Of a stretch of 64,000 bases of DNA, positions 10,790 through 20,502 are shown piece by piece. The notes beneath the pieces were generated by a model. That model was not told the DNA's origin, made no database searches, and saw nothing but the letters and a program-made list of their open reading frames with translations. Position 1 is the first letter of the stretch, and the number at the start of each line of letters is the position of its first letter. A program made the translations under genes and the position numbers. Where the stretch lies: positions 31,226,101 through 31,290,100 of the forward strand of contig CM073321.1 of NCBI GenBank assembly GCA_037043015.1. The letters run 5' to 3'. This stretch comes from Bryum argenteum. Lineage: Eukaryota > Streptophyta > Bryopsida > Bryales > Bryaceae.

Positions 10790-11125
10790 GACTCATTTGC
10801 AGCTTGCGATTGAAGTTTCAACATGGCTTGAATCTCAGATAGTTGCTTCGTAAATCCCTTAGCTGCCGGATTGATGTTTGTTGATGAACTCAACAAATCA
10901 AGCTTTGGATGATATCCATATTAGGAAAAGAATGGTGTTTGTTGAGTTGACGCATGAAGAGTGTTGTTGTAAGCAAACTCGACAAGTGGTAGATATGTAG
11001 TCGAATTGCCTTGGTGATAGTTGATGCCGCATCGTAGGTACTGCTCCAAAACTTAATTGACCCGCTCCGTTTGGTCGTCAGTCTGGGGATGGAAAGCCGA
11101 AGAAAGCTTGATATCAACCTTCAAT
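10790..11125 (-). pseudogene. Integrase core C-terminal part of element B
   Basis: Across two minus-strand frames the sequence reads AFHPQTDDQTERVNQVLEQY (with the catalytic Glu), LPLVEFAYNNTLHAS, then YGYHPKLDL and a helical QAANESYK segment. This is the usual chromovirus integrase wording. Position 10790 is where the 9040-10781 solo LTR begins, so the domain is cut just before its C-terminal barrel. Frame changes make it non-functional. Confidence 0.8.
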
Positions 11126-11317
11126 GCTGCAAAGAGGGATCTCCAGAACTTCGATACGAACTAAGTCCCTCGATGCAAAAGGATATCATCTGGTAGGCTA
11201 TGATAACAATATATGTTATCAAGAAAGAACCTTGCAGTATCTTTACTTGAAGACGCCTTCTTGCAAGATACAAAATGTGCCATCTTTGCGAGCCAATCCA
11301 CTACAACATTAATGCTA

Positions 11318-12480
11318 TCAAATGAACCTCATGCCGGTAGGTATGTAATGAAGTGTATAGAAACCAAAGACCATGGTCGACGCGGAATAGGCAATGGCTG
11401 TTGAATAGGCAATGGCTGTTGAAGTCCAAGGGCGATGCTGCGGGTTCTTAGATCTCGAACAAATGTCACAAGAAGGGACAAATTCCTTTACATCCTTCCA
11501 CATTGGAGGCCACCAAAAATCCCAGGAGATAAGTTCCACAAATTTATTGAACGTGAAATGTCTCGCAGTTGGAAAGTCATGACGAGGTTGAAGAATTTGG
11601 AGCCGTGTTGGCCCCTTCGGAATGTACAACCGCTTTTCGAAGTATAAGAGATCTTCTTCTATCTTGAATTTGTCACTGTCGATGCGTTGCTTGGTATCAA
11701 CGGCCACAGCATCTTCAAGAGTCGCAACACGCACTTGGTTGAGGAAATCGGCATCAATTGGCACAGAAGCAGCGCAAATTCTAAATTGTTCTGGCTTCAA
11801 CAATGTTACATACTGCTGTTCGAAAACAGCATCTCCAACCTTTGGTGCAAGATATGATCTCCACAATAATGCATCGGATAATCCTTGCTGCTTTCCAGGT
11901 CGATAAGTAATAACAAAGTCAAATCTGGAAAGCAACATATTTTATCGAGCTTGACGACAATTCAGAACTCCAGACGTCATGAGGTATTCCTTATTCTTGT
12001 GATCCGTGTATACGGTCATTGGATGTGCAACGCCTTCGAGGAAATGACGCCACTCTTGATAAGAATCCACTATCGCAAGGAGTTATTTATTATGGATCTC
12101 ATAGTTGATCTCGGCAGCAAAAAACATGCTCGAATAGAATGCAATTGGATGGAGCTTCTCGTCCGCGCCCATCTGTGAAAGCACTGCTCCCAAAGCGAAA
12201 TCTGATGCATCCGCCTCTAAATTGAAGGCTTTTGCAAAGTCAGGGTGTACCAAGATTGGAGTTGTAGTAAATGCGGCCTTATGATATTGAAATGCTTTTT
12301 CCGCTTTAGGTCCCTATTTGCGCTTGTCATGTCAACCGAGTGAGGAGAGCAGCATCCTTCGAGTAATTTTTGATGAAGATTCGATAGAAGTTAGCAAAAC
12401 CGAGGAAGCATTGTACGTCACGAACTTTATGTGGAACTTTCCAAGACAAGATTGCCTCCTTTAGACACTTAGCATCCATC
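11318..12480 (-). pseudogene. RNase H end and integrase zinc domain of element B
   Basis: The longest frame, 11938-11318, begins with the RNase H ending SRFDFVITYRPGKQQGLSDAL, passes through an acidic linker and an H2C2-like stretch (RHDFPTARHFTFNKF, FWWPPMWKDVKEFVPSCDIC) and then loses the core. 12480-11940 holds a broken RNase H region starting [15 protein letters not shown]. Frameshifts occur throughout. Confidence 0.75.
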
Positions 12481-12482
12481 TT

Positions 12483-13232
12483 TTATCCTTCTATTGTTGC
12501 GGTATATCCTAAAAATTTCTTCTTAGTCTGGTGGAATAGGCATTTCTCCAATTTAACGTAGAGCCCTTGTTCGCGTAGTTTCTCGAGGACCAAACAAACG
12601 TGTTTCTCATGTTCCTCCTTGTTTTTTGAAATTATAAGAATGTCATCTAAGTAGATGACAATGAAGTCCTCAAGGTGCTCTGGAAAGATGTCATTCATCA
12701 TGTGTTGGAAGACGGGGGGAGCATTGGTAAGGCCAAAAGGCATGACATTGTACTCAAAATGACCATACCTTGTACGGAGAGCTGTATTCCATTCGTGTCC
12801 TTCCTTTATTAGCACAAGATTGTAAACACCCCTTAGATCAATTTTCGTGAAGATCCTTGCATGTCCAAGTTGGTCTAATTGACCAAAGATCAACGATAAC
12901 GGATAACAATTTTTCTTAGTCACCTTGTTGAGGCCTTGATAATCAACGCACATTCGCAAAGATCCATCCTTCTTCTTCACAAATAAGATTGGTGCTCCAC
13001 CCGGCGATCTAGAATGACAAATGAAATTCTTGGCAAGATTCTCGTCGATGTACTTCCGCAACTCCGCCAACTGCGTTTGCGACAGATTGTAGATTGGGCA
13101 AAATGGTGGTTGTGCTCCTTCTTGTAAATTGATGGCGCTATCGTATGGCCGGTGCTCTGGTAGCATGATAGCTTTCTTTTTGTGAAATACGTCTTGGAAA
13201 TCCTTGTATTGCTCCGTCATGCTTGCTGTCAA
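12483..13232 (-). pseudogene. Reverse transcriptase of element B
   Basis: This 249-residue frame contains nearly the whole RT fingers-palm: ILFVKKKDGSLRMCVDYQGL, TKIDLRGVYNLVLIKEG with the first Asp, MPFGLTNAPPVFQHMMNDIF and the catalytic VIYLDDILI, then LEKCLFHQTKKKFLGY. Small lesions are visible (YNLVLI where relatives have YNLIRI; a stop after TIEG). It sits between a decayed protease and the RNase H remnant. The domain call is very secure; activity is not expected. Confidence 0.92.
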
Positions 13233-13239
13233 AATTGTT

Positions 13240-14009
13240 TCTGTGCTAGTTGGGGCCGCGTAAATAACAAATGGTGTTTCTTCTCTCGATGTCCTTGCAA
13301 ACGCTCTTGCTCCAATAAATAGGAGTTTTATGACTCGAGATCTCTTACCAAGCTTATTTTTGGGGGTATACTTTAGAGAAAGTTATCCTCCGCAACCTCC
13401 AATCTATAGAGGTGTTATGTTCTTCTAACTAGGAAAGGCCAAGAACTACAGCGTTCGACGTGGTTCTAATAATGTTGAAAATAATATAGTTGCTAATTAT
13501 GGTCTTCAAAGGTTACTTCCATAGGTTCTGACTCATAGATAACACTACCAGATAATAAAGGTCGTCCATCTATTACTTCTACGTGTACTGGTTTGGATTT
13601 CTATACTAGAGGAATCTTATTATGCTTCGCAAATTCCTCATCTAAGAAACAAGTAGATGCTCATTAATCTACTAATGCTAAGGTTTTAGTTTTTTAGGGC
13701 CTAAAGACAAAGGAATTGTAAAACAGTGGGCAGGTTGAGCACAAAAGGAGGACCTGATTGTCGTTGAGGTATCGAATTGTCCAGCCGCACGGTCCCTACT
13801 CTGGCTAAGCACTTTCGATTTCCTGAATCGCAACGCTTCTGGTCTTGACAATGCGCTTGTTTGGCTCTAAGGACGCTTCCCAACCTTCAGGCCTACTTCA
13901 CCGCAGTACAAACATAATCCTTCTTCCATATGTCGTTTCTTTTTTTTTGGAGTCAGAGACTTTACACAAACCGCATCAATTTGCATGTCTTCCGCCTCCA
14001 ATTGTGAAT
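13240..14009 (-). pseudogene. Zinc-knuckle and protease remnants of element B
   Basis: No long frame survives. Near 13930-13900 a CLYCGE half-knuckle is readable. Near 13700-13500 are protease-like pieces such as TLALVD and SKPVHVEVIDGRPL in broken frames with several stops. Position between gag and RT supports the assignment; sequence evidence alone is weak. Confidence 0.45.
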
Positions 14010-14808
14010 TTAGACCGCTTGCTGGCATAGTTGCATTGTGACGAGTTGTGTATTGTTTTGGAGTTGATCTTGGCGACGCTCAAATAAGCGGTTATTACAC
14101 TTCACAGCTTGGCTAATAGCCTCGTTTAGTGTTTGTGGATCACGAAGAGATAATAACAAGTCCTTCACATCGTCCCTCGGATCATAGTAAAATTGGCTCA
14201 TCAATGCTTCTTTGCTCCAATTGATGTCGCAGGTGCATAGGTCGATGCAGAGCCTGTACCTTGTCGTAGCGACCAAATCTCTGTTGTGGCCCATCGAGCT
14301 TTGTCATGTTCGCCAAATACTTCTACAAACGCCTCTAAGAAAGTCACGAAGTTGCTTGGAATTGGAGATTGTTTCTCGAATACAGGAGGAAACCACGATA
14401 ACGCTTGTCCCGTGAGCAAAGTCCCGACCAATCTAACAGGTGACTTCTTCATCGGGTAGCCTTCGGGTTGTAGCACTGTTATCAAACTAATTTGGTTGAC
14501 GAAACCTCAAAACTTGAAACGCATACCATCGAATTTGTTCAAAAGGCTGACTCGGAGTTCCTTTTGTGGAATTATGGTTGAACCAACGGTTCATGTTGAA
14601 CTGGAAGCAAAGCTGCTTCTTCAGGTGCCGAAGATTGGGGCTGGTGAGTCCTGAGTTGTGCTACTACTGGCGCTCCATCTTTGTGTAGTCTCGCCATGAC
14701 CCCTTCTATCTCCGCAGTTCTCAAAGACAACAAAGCTAGAGCATTCATGATGGCGTCTAGTTTGGACTCTGAATTTTCAGCCATATGGATGTCTTGACCT
14801 CCAGCCAT
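14010..14808 (-). pseudogene. Gag of element B, frameshifted
   Basis: The start MAGGQDIHMAENSESKLDAI at 14808 is followed after frame changes by PVRLVGTLLTGQALSWFPPV (14485-14201) and by a segment with RDDVKDLLLSL and DPQTLNEAISQAVKCNNRLF (14294-14010). These are recognisable fungal/bryophyte-type chromovirus Gag blocks. It begins about 240 bp after the primer site, as expected. Three overlapping frames show at least two frameshifts. Confidence 0.8.
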
Positions 14809-15049
14809 ACGAAGTAGGAGATGAAAAGATGAGTCTAGAGAGACAATGTTGGTTTAGAAGAGGGTACTTGGCAACCTCTAAAACGCCATGAGACTTCAAG
14901 AAGAGGGGTAATCCACTTTCTCCAAGAAATACAAGACTCCAACATTGTACTCTGGGATATATCAATTTAAAGGAGGGTAATCCACAACCTCTAATGCGCT
15001 AGTACGTCATTGAGTAGAGGGTAATCTACACTCTAACAAGAAAGAAATA

Positions 15050-15061
15050 GCTCCGATATCA
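15050..15061 (-). other. Primer binding site of element B (initiator tRNA-Met type)
   Basis: On the minus strand TGATATCGGAGC lies four bases downstream of the 5' LTR end. It matches the common TGGTATCAGAGC Met-tRNA primer site at 10 of 12 positions. Confidence 0.65.
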
Positions 15062-15065
15062 AGGA

Positions 15066-15343
15066 TGTGTATAGTCTGGACAAACTGTCAAGGACACAAA
15101 AAGACACAAGGATATTCAGAACTGAAACTAAGAAGAACTTGGATTAACAGTACGAGAACACGAACAACACCAAAAAAGGTAATTTTGAACTCCAAGGGAT
15201 GTGTTGTCGAGACTGAAGAACCCTTCAGCCTCGACTCTCATATATACTACGAGATAGGAAGCTTCTTAAGCGACTTCCTACTAATTAGGACGCTTAGAGA
15301 TGCTTCTCAATCTTCTAGAAGTTTCTAATGTAAGTCCGTGACA
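15066..15343 (-). repeat. 5' LTR of element B
   Basis: The minus-strand unit opens TGTCACGGAC at 15343 and ends TATACACA at 15066, 278 bp, next to the primer site. TGTC..CACA ends and the short length fit chromovirus LTRs. The partner LTR is missing at the left end of the element. Confidence 0.7.
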
Positions 15344-15438
15344 CTGGAGTTGCGTCTCCTCGTTCCCCTCCTCATCTCCCATGAATGCCTCTTCCTGACT
15401 CTCTCAATTATTATCCAAGAGATCCAATTCCTAGGCAG

Positions 15439-16724
15439 TCAAGGACTCATCCATGCACAGATCGAGGAATGATATGGGGGGGAGGTGATAGAGGTGGGCG
15501 GTGTTGCTAACAATAGCTGATAAGTTGTTGTTGCGATCTCCTTTGCAGCGTTATGGGTCCATGCCACCTTGTTTGCCTTGAAACTCTTCTTAGCGTCCTC
15601 AATCTCTCTTCGGAGACGTTGCATTTTGTCTAAGTTGACAAGGTGCGTAGGTTGGGCCGTCGGTCTAAGAGCTAATTTTGCCATCAAGGGGTTGCATTTC
15701 TACAAGAGCTCAGAAGTTTGGTCGTTCAACTATTGAATGGGCTCTCTATCCTTCACGCTTTAATCTTCACTTTAAGTCCAAGACAAAACGTGGTGCGACC
15801 AAGGAGTTTCATGTTAAATTGAGTAGTGAAAAGCTCCTCAAGCTCCGTGCACAATGCGTCAGTACCCACCAAATTGAGGTCATCTATATAAACTGCGAGG
15901 ATAACAAAGGCAGAATCTCGACGAAGCACAAAGATGCAAGGTAAGGCATCGCGGCATGTGAAGCCTTGATGAGTAAGGAACCTCCTAAAGTGATGATACC
16001 AAGCGCGCCCCGAGGCGTCAATAAGTACCAGAAGATTGCAGGAGCGCCTATGCGCTACCAATGCTGAACAAGTGAGTCTCATCGCGGTTCATTCTATTGC
16101 TACCACTGCTATGGAGCAGCGTCTTATGCCACAACTAGGCCTCCGAAAGCACCGCCAAATTACATTCCTTGTGGCGCGTCCACCAAGATGGGTAATGCGT
16201 AAAGGCCAGTCGGTCACGGTATCCATCACCATCAAGTATCCAAGTTCACCTTCCTCATCAACAGTGGAAGCGTGAATGCCATTGGGAAGTAGAGCCGGAT
16301 AGCTGATCAGACTCCGGGGTGCATCTGGAGCATACATAGCCTCTCAATCCTGAAAGGGAGTCTCCCGGGCAGAACCACTCTTGCCCCGCCCTCCCGAAAC
16401 TTCAAGTTTTGGCTTCCGGTAATCATGAAAAGGTCACAATTCAACCAGGTATCACTCGTGGAAATAAAATTCCGGCTTCCCTTCACTGGAGCATCGTCCC
16501 AATATGGGCAAGGCATAGGCTAGTTACTTCTTCCATATCGGTGGCAAGAATCGACGTCCGTGTAGTAGTCGCGGCGGTTGCTATGATAGTACATGTCGTG
16601 GCGGCCTGAGTCATAGTGTTGTCCCTCACGCCCATGCGAGTAGGCGTCACGTCAATAACCCCGACCGCATCCTCTGTCGCTGAAAGGTTGCGCTTGGCTA
16701 CTTTAGTGTTATGAACATCAAGAG
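15439..16724 (-). mobile_element. Truncated Ty1/copia remnant
   Basis: Minus-strand pieces of a copia polyprotein lie in order: a degenerate region (16737-16340), the protease/pre-integrase junction MYAPDAPRSLISYPALLPNG (16337-16089), then RT directly (16082-15753). The whole integrase is absent, so the remnant carries an internal deletion of about 1 kb or more. It is bounded by the LTR of element C on one side and the LTR of element B on the other. No LTR of its own is seen. Confidence 0.7.
15753..16082 (-). pseudogene. Ty1/copia reverse transcriptase fragment
   Basis: The 109-residue frame reads AWYHHFRRFLTHQGFTCRDA, LPCIFVLRRDSAFVILAVYIDDLNLVG and then LFTTQFNMKLLGRTTFCLGL. The YIDDLNLVG block with this spacing is diagnostic of copia RT (usually YVDDLNLVG). 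The start is cut and the RT fingers are lost. Confidence 0.88.
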
Positions 16725-17008
16725 TGTCATGGGCCAAGGCCTCGTTGATAAGCTCGGATGTTCACTCGCTATTAATTTTATAAATAGAACTTCGGCAGTA
16801 GAGCTAAAGTATAGCCTCGGCAATAGAGCTAAAGTATAGCCTCGGCAATAGAGCTAAAGTATAGCCTCGGCAGTAGAGCTAAAGTATAGCCTCGGCAGTT
16901 GAGCCAAGAGGTTAGTATACAAGGGACTCTTATTCATTGTAAACCTAAGTCTTGGATCAATATATTTCTTTTGTAGTTTTTGCTTGTTTTGACAGCTAGA
17001 CTCTTACA
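16725..17008 (+). repeat. 5' LTR of element C (4 copies of 25-bp repeat)
   Basis: 284 bp, TG...CA. It holds a canonical TATAAATA at 16779-16786, then four tandem 25-bp units at 16791-16890 and a partial fifth. A second TATA-like site reads TATACAAG at 16916, where the 3' LTR has TATATAAG. No tRNA-like primer site is obvious just downstream. Confidence 0.93.
16791..16905 (+). repeat. LTR minisatellite, 4 units
   Basis: Unit CTCGGCAATAGAGCTAAAGT plus ATAGC (25 bp), units starting at 16791, 16816, 16841 and 16866, with a diverged partial unit at 16891-16905. The 3' LTR carries seven units. Confidence 0.93.
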
Positions 17009-17201
17009 TAATCCAAGACTTCTCTTGATTTTCTGAAGGGCTTCATCCTCCCTTGTTTTTTCAAACGACAAAAGTAGGACATTGATTAGATTGAGGAACT
17101 TATCCACCCTCGTGGTAGTGATTGAAGATAGCCACGTAACCGGACGCATTTGAAGGCTTTGCGAAGCCTGAAGAGTTGATTGAGAGGTGTTGCTTTTTGA
17201 G

Positions 17202-17970
17202 ATGGAGAACGCCCAGATGATCGATGATGAGATCTTCCAGCAGCAGCAGCAGGCGCAAGGAGAAATTACGGCGGAGGACTATCAACAAGAGATCGTGAGG
17301 TTGCGCACACAACTTCAAGCTTCTCAGCAAGCTGAGAAGATGGCTATCGAGCAGTTGGTTGCACAACAGTCGCAGGTGGCTCCAGCGGCTGGACAATTCA
17401 CGAGTTTAGGAGGTCCGTCTTCATCGCAGATGATGCCGCAATCGATGCAGCAACAATATGGAGGAACTGCCGTCGCATTGCGCAAGCGATTGCCAGATAT
17501 TTCAAAGTTTGACGGGAGTCGCAAGGGCTACCCGATATGGAAGGTCGAAGCAGATAACAAGCTTCGAATTGATGGAGCTGTACTTGGTACACCTCAAGAT
17601 CAAGCCGCATACTTGTTTTCGAGGATGGACGCGAAGGCGCAGATGATGGTAGTATCTTTCTACCAAAATCAACGTGGTTGCAATGCGGCGACTTTTATTC
17701 AACATCTTGACAAATTTACATCGACCCGAATGCAGCAGCGCGGGCATTGAATCGGCTTCAAGCAATGAAGCAGGGTAGGGAGTCATTCGCAACATTCTTG
17801 CCCAAGTTTGAGAAGGAGCTTGGTGAGAGTCAACTTACCATGGTTCCGGATATGGTGAAGATAGGATATCTTCGCGGTGCTCTCAACTCAGAGATGCAAC
17901 GCGATGATTGGACCTGTGACGTACATCGATTATGGTATGTTTGTCCAAGCTTTGTTGGCGGTCGGCTCTC
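17202..17970 (+). pseudogene. Gag of element C, frameshifted
   Basis: The likely start is the ATG at 17202 (MENAQMIDDEIF), 193 bp after the LTR. It is followed by a Gln-rich coiled-coil stretch and a Gag core with PDISKFDGSRKGYPIWKVEA and MDAKAQMMVVSFYQNQRG. A stop at 17748 marks a frameshift. The core goes on at 17747 in another frame (RLQAMKQGRESFATFLPKFE, VKIGYLRGALNSEMQ) and then shifts again into the long 17877 ORF. Confidence 0.8.
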
Positions 17971-19691
17971 AACTTGATTGCTTGCAATATCGGAAAGGGT
18001 CGTGCGGCTCGGATCGCGACATCAAATCGCGTATGGCCGATGGAGATGAGATGGATTGGATGCCTACGGTCCAAATAAGCAAGCTTCGAGACGTCCGAGT
18101 TTGGAGGAACAACAACGGTGTCGCCAAGAGGACGCTGTTTTTATGTTTGAAGCGAGGCCACCGTGCAAATGACTGTTCATCCAAGCAAGGTGAAGGCAAT
18201 GAGAAGAAGAAGAAAGAGAGCGCGGACAAAACTTCGATAGTGCGCGCAGTGAGAAAGAAGAGCAATGTCAAGATAGAGGAGGTCAAAGAGATGGAGAGTT
18301 GTGACTCTGATGTAGAGTCGGGAAAACGAGCAGCTTCCGGCATAAGACTCAGTCGGAGGCGTGGAGGCAGGTTGTCAAAGTTGAAGAATCTAGGAGACAG
18401 CTTGGACACGGGTGGTATGTATGTTGATGTTTTAATAAACTCAACTATATCTACTCGTGCTTTGTGTGATTCTGGATGCCAATGCTTTGCAACTGTGTCT
18501 GAGCAATTTGTTCAACGGAGAGGGTTGGATGCGTCATCTATTCAACCTAGATCTTTGGAGCAAGTTACGACAATGAAGAAGCGGCCTATGATTTGCCAAA
18601 TTGCAAATTTTATGGCCGATATTGATGGTATGGAGGAGAAGATTGTTGCCTATGTTATTCCAGGACAGATAGATGATATAATCTTGAGAAAAGGTTGGAT
18701 GGAGCGACATGATGCAAGTGTTCGACCTGCTAAAGAAGAGGTTTGCATTCGAAAACCTTTCAAGATGATTGTGAAGACTCGACCGATTACGTTGGAGCCA
18801 ATGCAAGAGATACGTGCATCAGTGATTCAAACTTTGCAGAGAAGCGGTGAACCAGTAGAGGTTTTTAGTGTCAGCTTGGTTGACATCCAGAAGGCACTAC
18901 AACAGAAGGTGTATAGGGACCCGGCACAACATGCTCCTGACTGGCTCATGCCAGTTATTGACGCTTTTAATCGACAAGATGCAAAGTTGTTGCCCCCGCA
19001 TAGGGAAGGGGTTGATAACGGGATCAATCTTATTGAAGGGAAGACTAATGATGACATCCCTGCCATGCCGTTGTATCAGATGTCCAAGGATCAATTATTA
19101 GTTTTGCGCAAGACCCTTACGGAGTTGTTGGATAATGGATTTATTCGCGTAAGTAATTCACCTGCAGCAGCTCCGGTCATATTTGTGAAGAAACCTGGCG
19201 GAGGATTGCGATTTTGTGTTGACTATCGGCGATTGAACGAGATGAGTCGGAAGGACAGCTATCCGATTCCGCGCATTGATGAGACGTTAAGATCCATTGC
19301 TGCAGCCAAATATATCTCCAAGGTTGATGTAATCTCTGCGTTTCATCGGATACGTGTGAAAGAAGGTGACGAGTGGAAGACGGCGTTCAAAACACGCTTT
19401 GGCTTATATGAGTGGTTGGTCACACCGTTTGGGCTGACGGGCGCACCTGCAACTTTTCAAATGATATATCAATTGGATACTTCGCGACGAATTGGATATA
19501 TCTGCTCCGCATATATTGATGACGTGGTGATCTATAGTGATACAAAAAAAGAACATCGTGATGCGGTTCTCGGGATCATCCGTAAGCTTGCTAACGCAGG
19601 GCTTCAACTTGATTTTGATAAGAGCGAGTTTGAAGCAGGCACTATTAAGTATCTTGGATATTTGGTGAAGACCGGTTGGGGTTTGCGGTGA
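17877..19691 (+). CDS. Gag end, protease and reverse transcriptase of element C
   Basis: This 604-residue open frame contains the Gag tail (IDYGMFVQALLAVGSQL), a zinc knuckle lacking its first Cys (LCLKRGHRANDC near residues 98-109), a Lys/Glu linker, a protease active site ALCDSGCQCFATVSEQF, and a full RT: VIFVKKPGGGLRFCVDYRRL, ISKVDVISAFHRI, TPFGLTGAPATFQ and catalytic AYIDDVVIYSD. It ends by frameshift at 19691 before the RNase H. The true start is upstream in another frame, so this is part of a broken Gag-Pol. RT looks intact; the damaged knuckle and frame breaks argue against a working copy. Confidence 0.88.
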   Translation: MLSTQRCNAMIGPVTYIDYGMFVQALLAVGSQLDCLQYRKGSCGSDRDIKSRMADGDEMDWMPTVQISKLRDVRVWRNNNGVAKRTLFLCLKRGHRANDCSSKQGEGNEKKKKESADKTSIVRAVRKKSNVKIEEVKEMESCDSDVESGKRAASGIRLSRRRGGRLSKLKNLGDSLDTGGMYVDVLINSTISTRALCDSGCQCFATVSEQFVQRRGLDASSIQPRSLEQVTTMKKRPMICQIANFMADIDGMEEKIVAYVIPGQIDDIILRKGWMERHDASVRPAKEEVCIRKPFKMIVKTRPITLEPMQEIRASVIQTLQRSGEPVEVFSVSLVDIQKALQQKVYRDPAQHAPDWLMPVIDAFNRQDAKLLPPHREGVDNGINLIEGKTNDDIPAMPLYQMSKDQLLVLRKTLTELLDNGFIRVSNSPAAAPVIFVKKPGGGLRFCVDYRRLNEMSRKDSYPIPRIDETLRSIAAAKYISKVDVISAFHRIRVKEGDEWKTAFKTRFGLYEWLVTPFGLTGAPATFQMIYQLDTSRRIGYICSAYIDDVVIYSDTKKEHRDAVLGIIRKLANAGLQLDFDKSEFEAGTIKYLGYLVKTGWGLR

Positions 19692-20425
19692 TCCAAAGAA
19701 AACTTGAGGCAATTCGTCAATGGGAGCCGCCAACAAAAGTGAAAGGAGTTCGTGGATTTTTAGGTTTACGCAATTATTATCGACAATTCATAGATGGATA
19801 TTCTAACATTGCGTAACCTCTTACTCGACTAACGTGGAAAGATCAACCTTTCCATTGGACATCGAAATGTCAACATGCCTTTGATCGATTGAAGGAGGCA
19901 TTAATTCATGCGCCGGTGCTCGTTAAATGGACTCCAGGTTTGGAAACAACCATTGAATGTGATTCCTCCGGTTATCTGTTGGTGGCACCTTAATGCAAAA
20001 GGTGGACGGACTTTGGCATGCGGTTGCTTATTTCTCGAAGAAACACAGCCAGCGAGTCCAATTATCCGATTCATGACAAGAAAATGCTAGCAGTTGTACA
20101 TTGCATCCGCGAGTGGCGTACATTACTTGTTGGCCAACATTTTGAAGTGAGTTCAGATCATCGCAATTTGACTTATTTTCAGAAGAAGCAACATTTGAGC
20201 GAGAGGCAAATGCGTTGGGCCTACGAGTTGAATGATTTTGACTTTGAGATCGTGCACAAGCCTGGCAAGGATCAAGTTCAATCGGATGCACTTTCTCGTC
20301 GGGAACAGGATCTTCCCCAACACGCAGATGATGATCGAATCATGAATCGATATCATCAGCTTTTGGACGGAGATGATGGCGCTTTGAAGGTTGTCGCTAA
20401 ATCCGCATGGATCACGCGATGGTGA
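19692..20425 (+). pseudogene. RNase H of element C, frameshifted
   Basis: Frames between 19692 and 20018 give RGFLGLRNYYRQFI, LTWKDQPFHWTS, then ETTIECDSSGYL with the first RNase H Asp. The ORF 20018-20425 continues NYPIHDKKMLAVVHCIREW, SDHRNLTYFQKKQHLSERQ and KPGKDQVQSDALSRR. At least two frame changes and one stop near 19993 break it. Confidence 0.85.
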
Positions 20426-20502
20426 TGCGGATTCGAAAAAGAGGCTCTCCTGCTCTGAGTCGATAATGACCCGTCCCCATATGTCCATTTATTGACGCAG
20501 AG

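Larger units (their letters stand above)
8400..15343 (-). mobile_element. Element B: dead Tcn1-like chromovirus (Ty3/Gypsy with chromodomain)
   Basis: Read on the minus strand the order is 5' LTR (15343-15066), Met-type primer site, gag, zinc-knuckle remnant, protease remnant, RT, RNase H, integrase and chromodomain. RT and integrase-tail wording (RTRYGHFEYNVMPFGL, VIYLDDILI, GDKIWLLRRNIKTKRL) is the type shared by fungal and seed-free-plant chromoviruses. The coding sequence has many stops and frameshifts. A 1.74-kb solo LTR interrupts the integrase. No 3' LTR is visible; the left end meets the LTR of element A near 8363-8400. Confidence 0.85.

Noticed and set aside
16791..16905. Regularly spaced 25-bp repeats, at first glance CRISPR-like
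   Set aside because: Units are contiguous with no unique spacers, lie inside an LTR, and the genome is eukaryotic.
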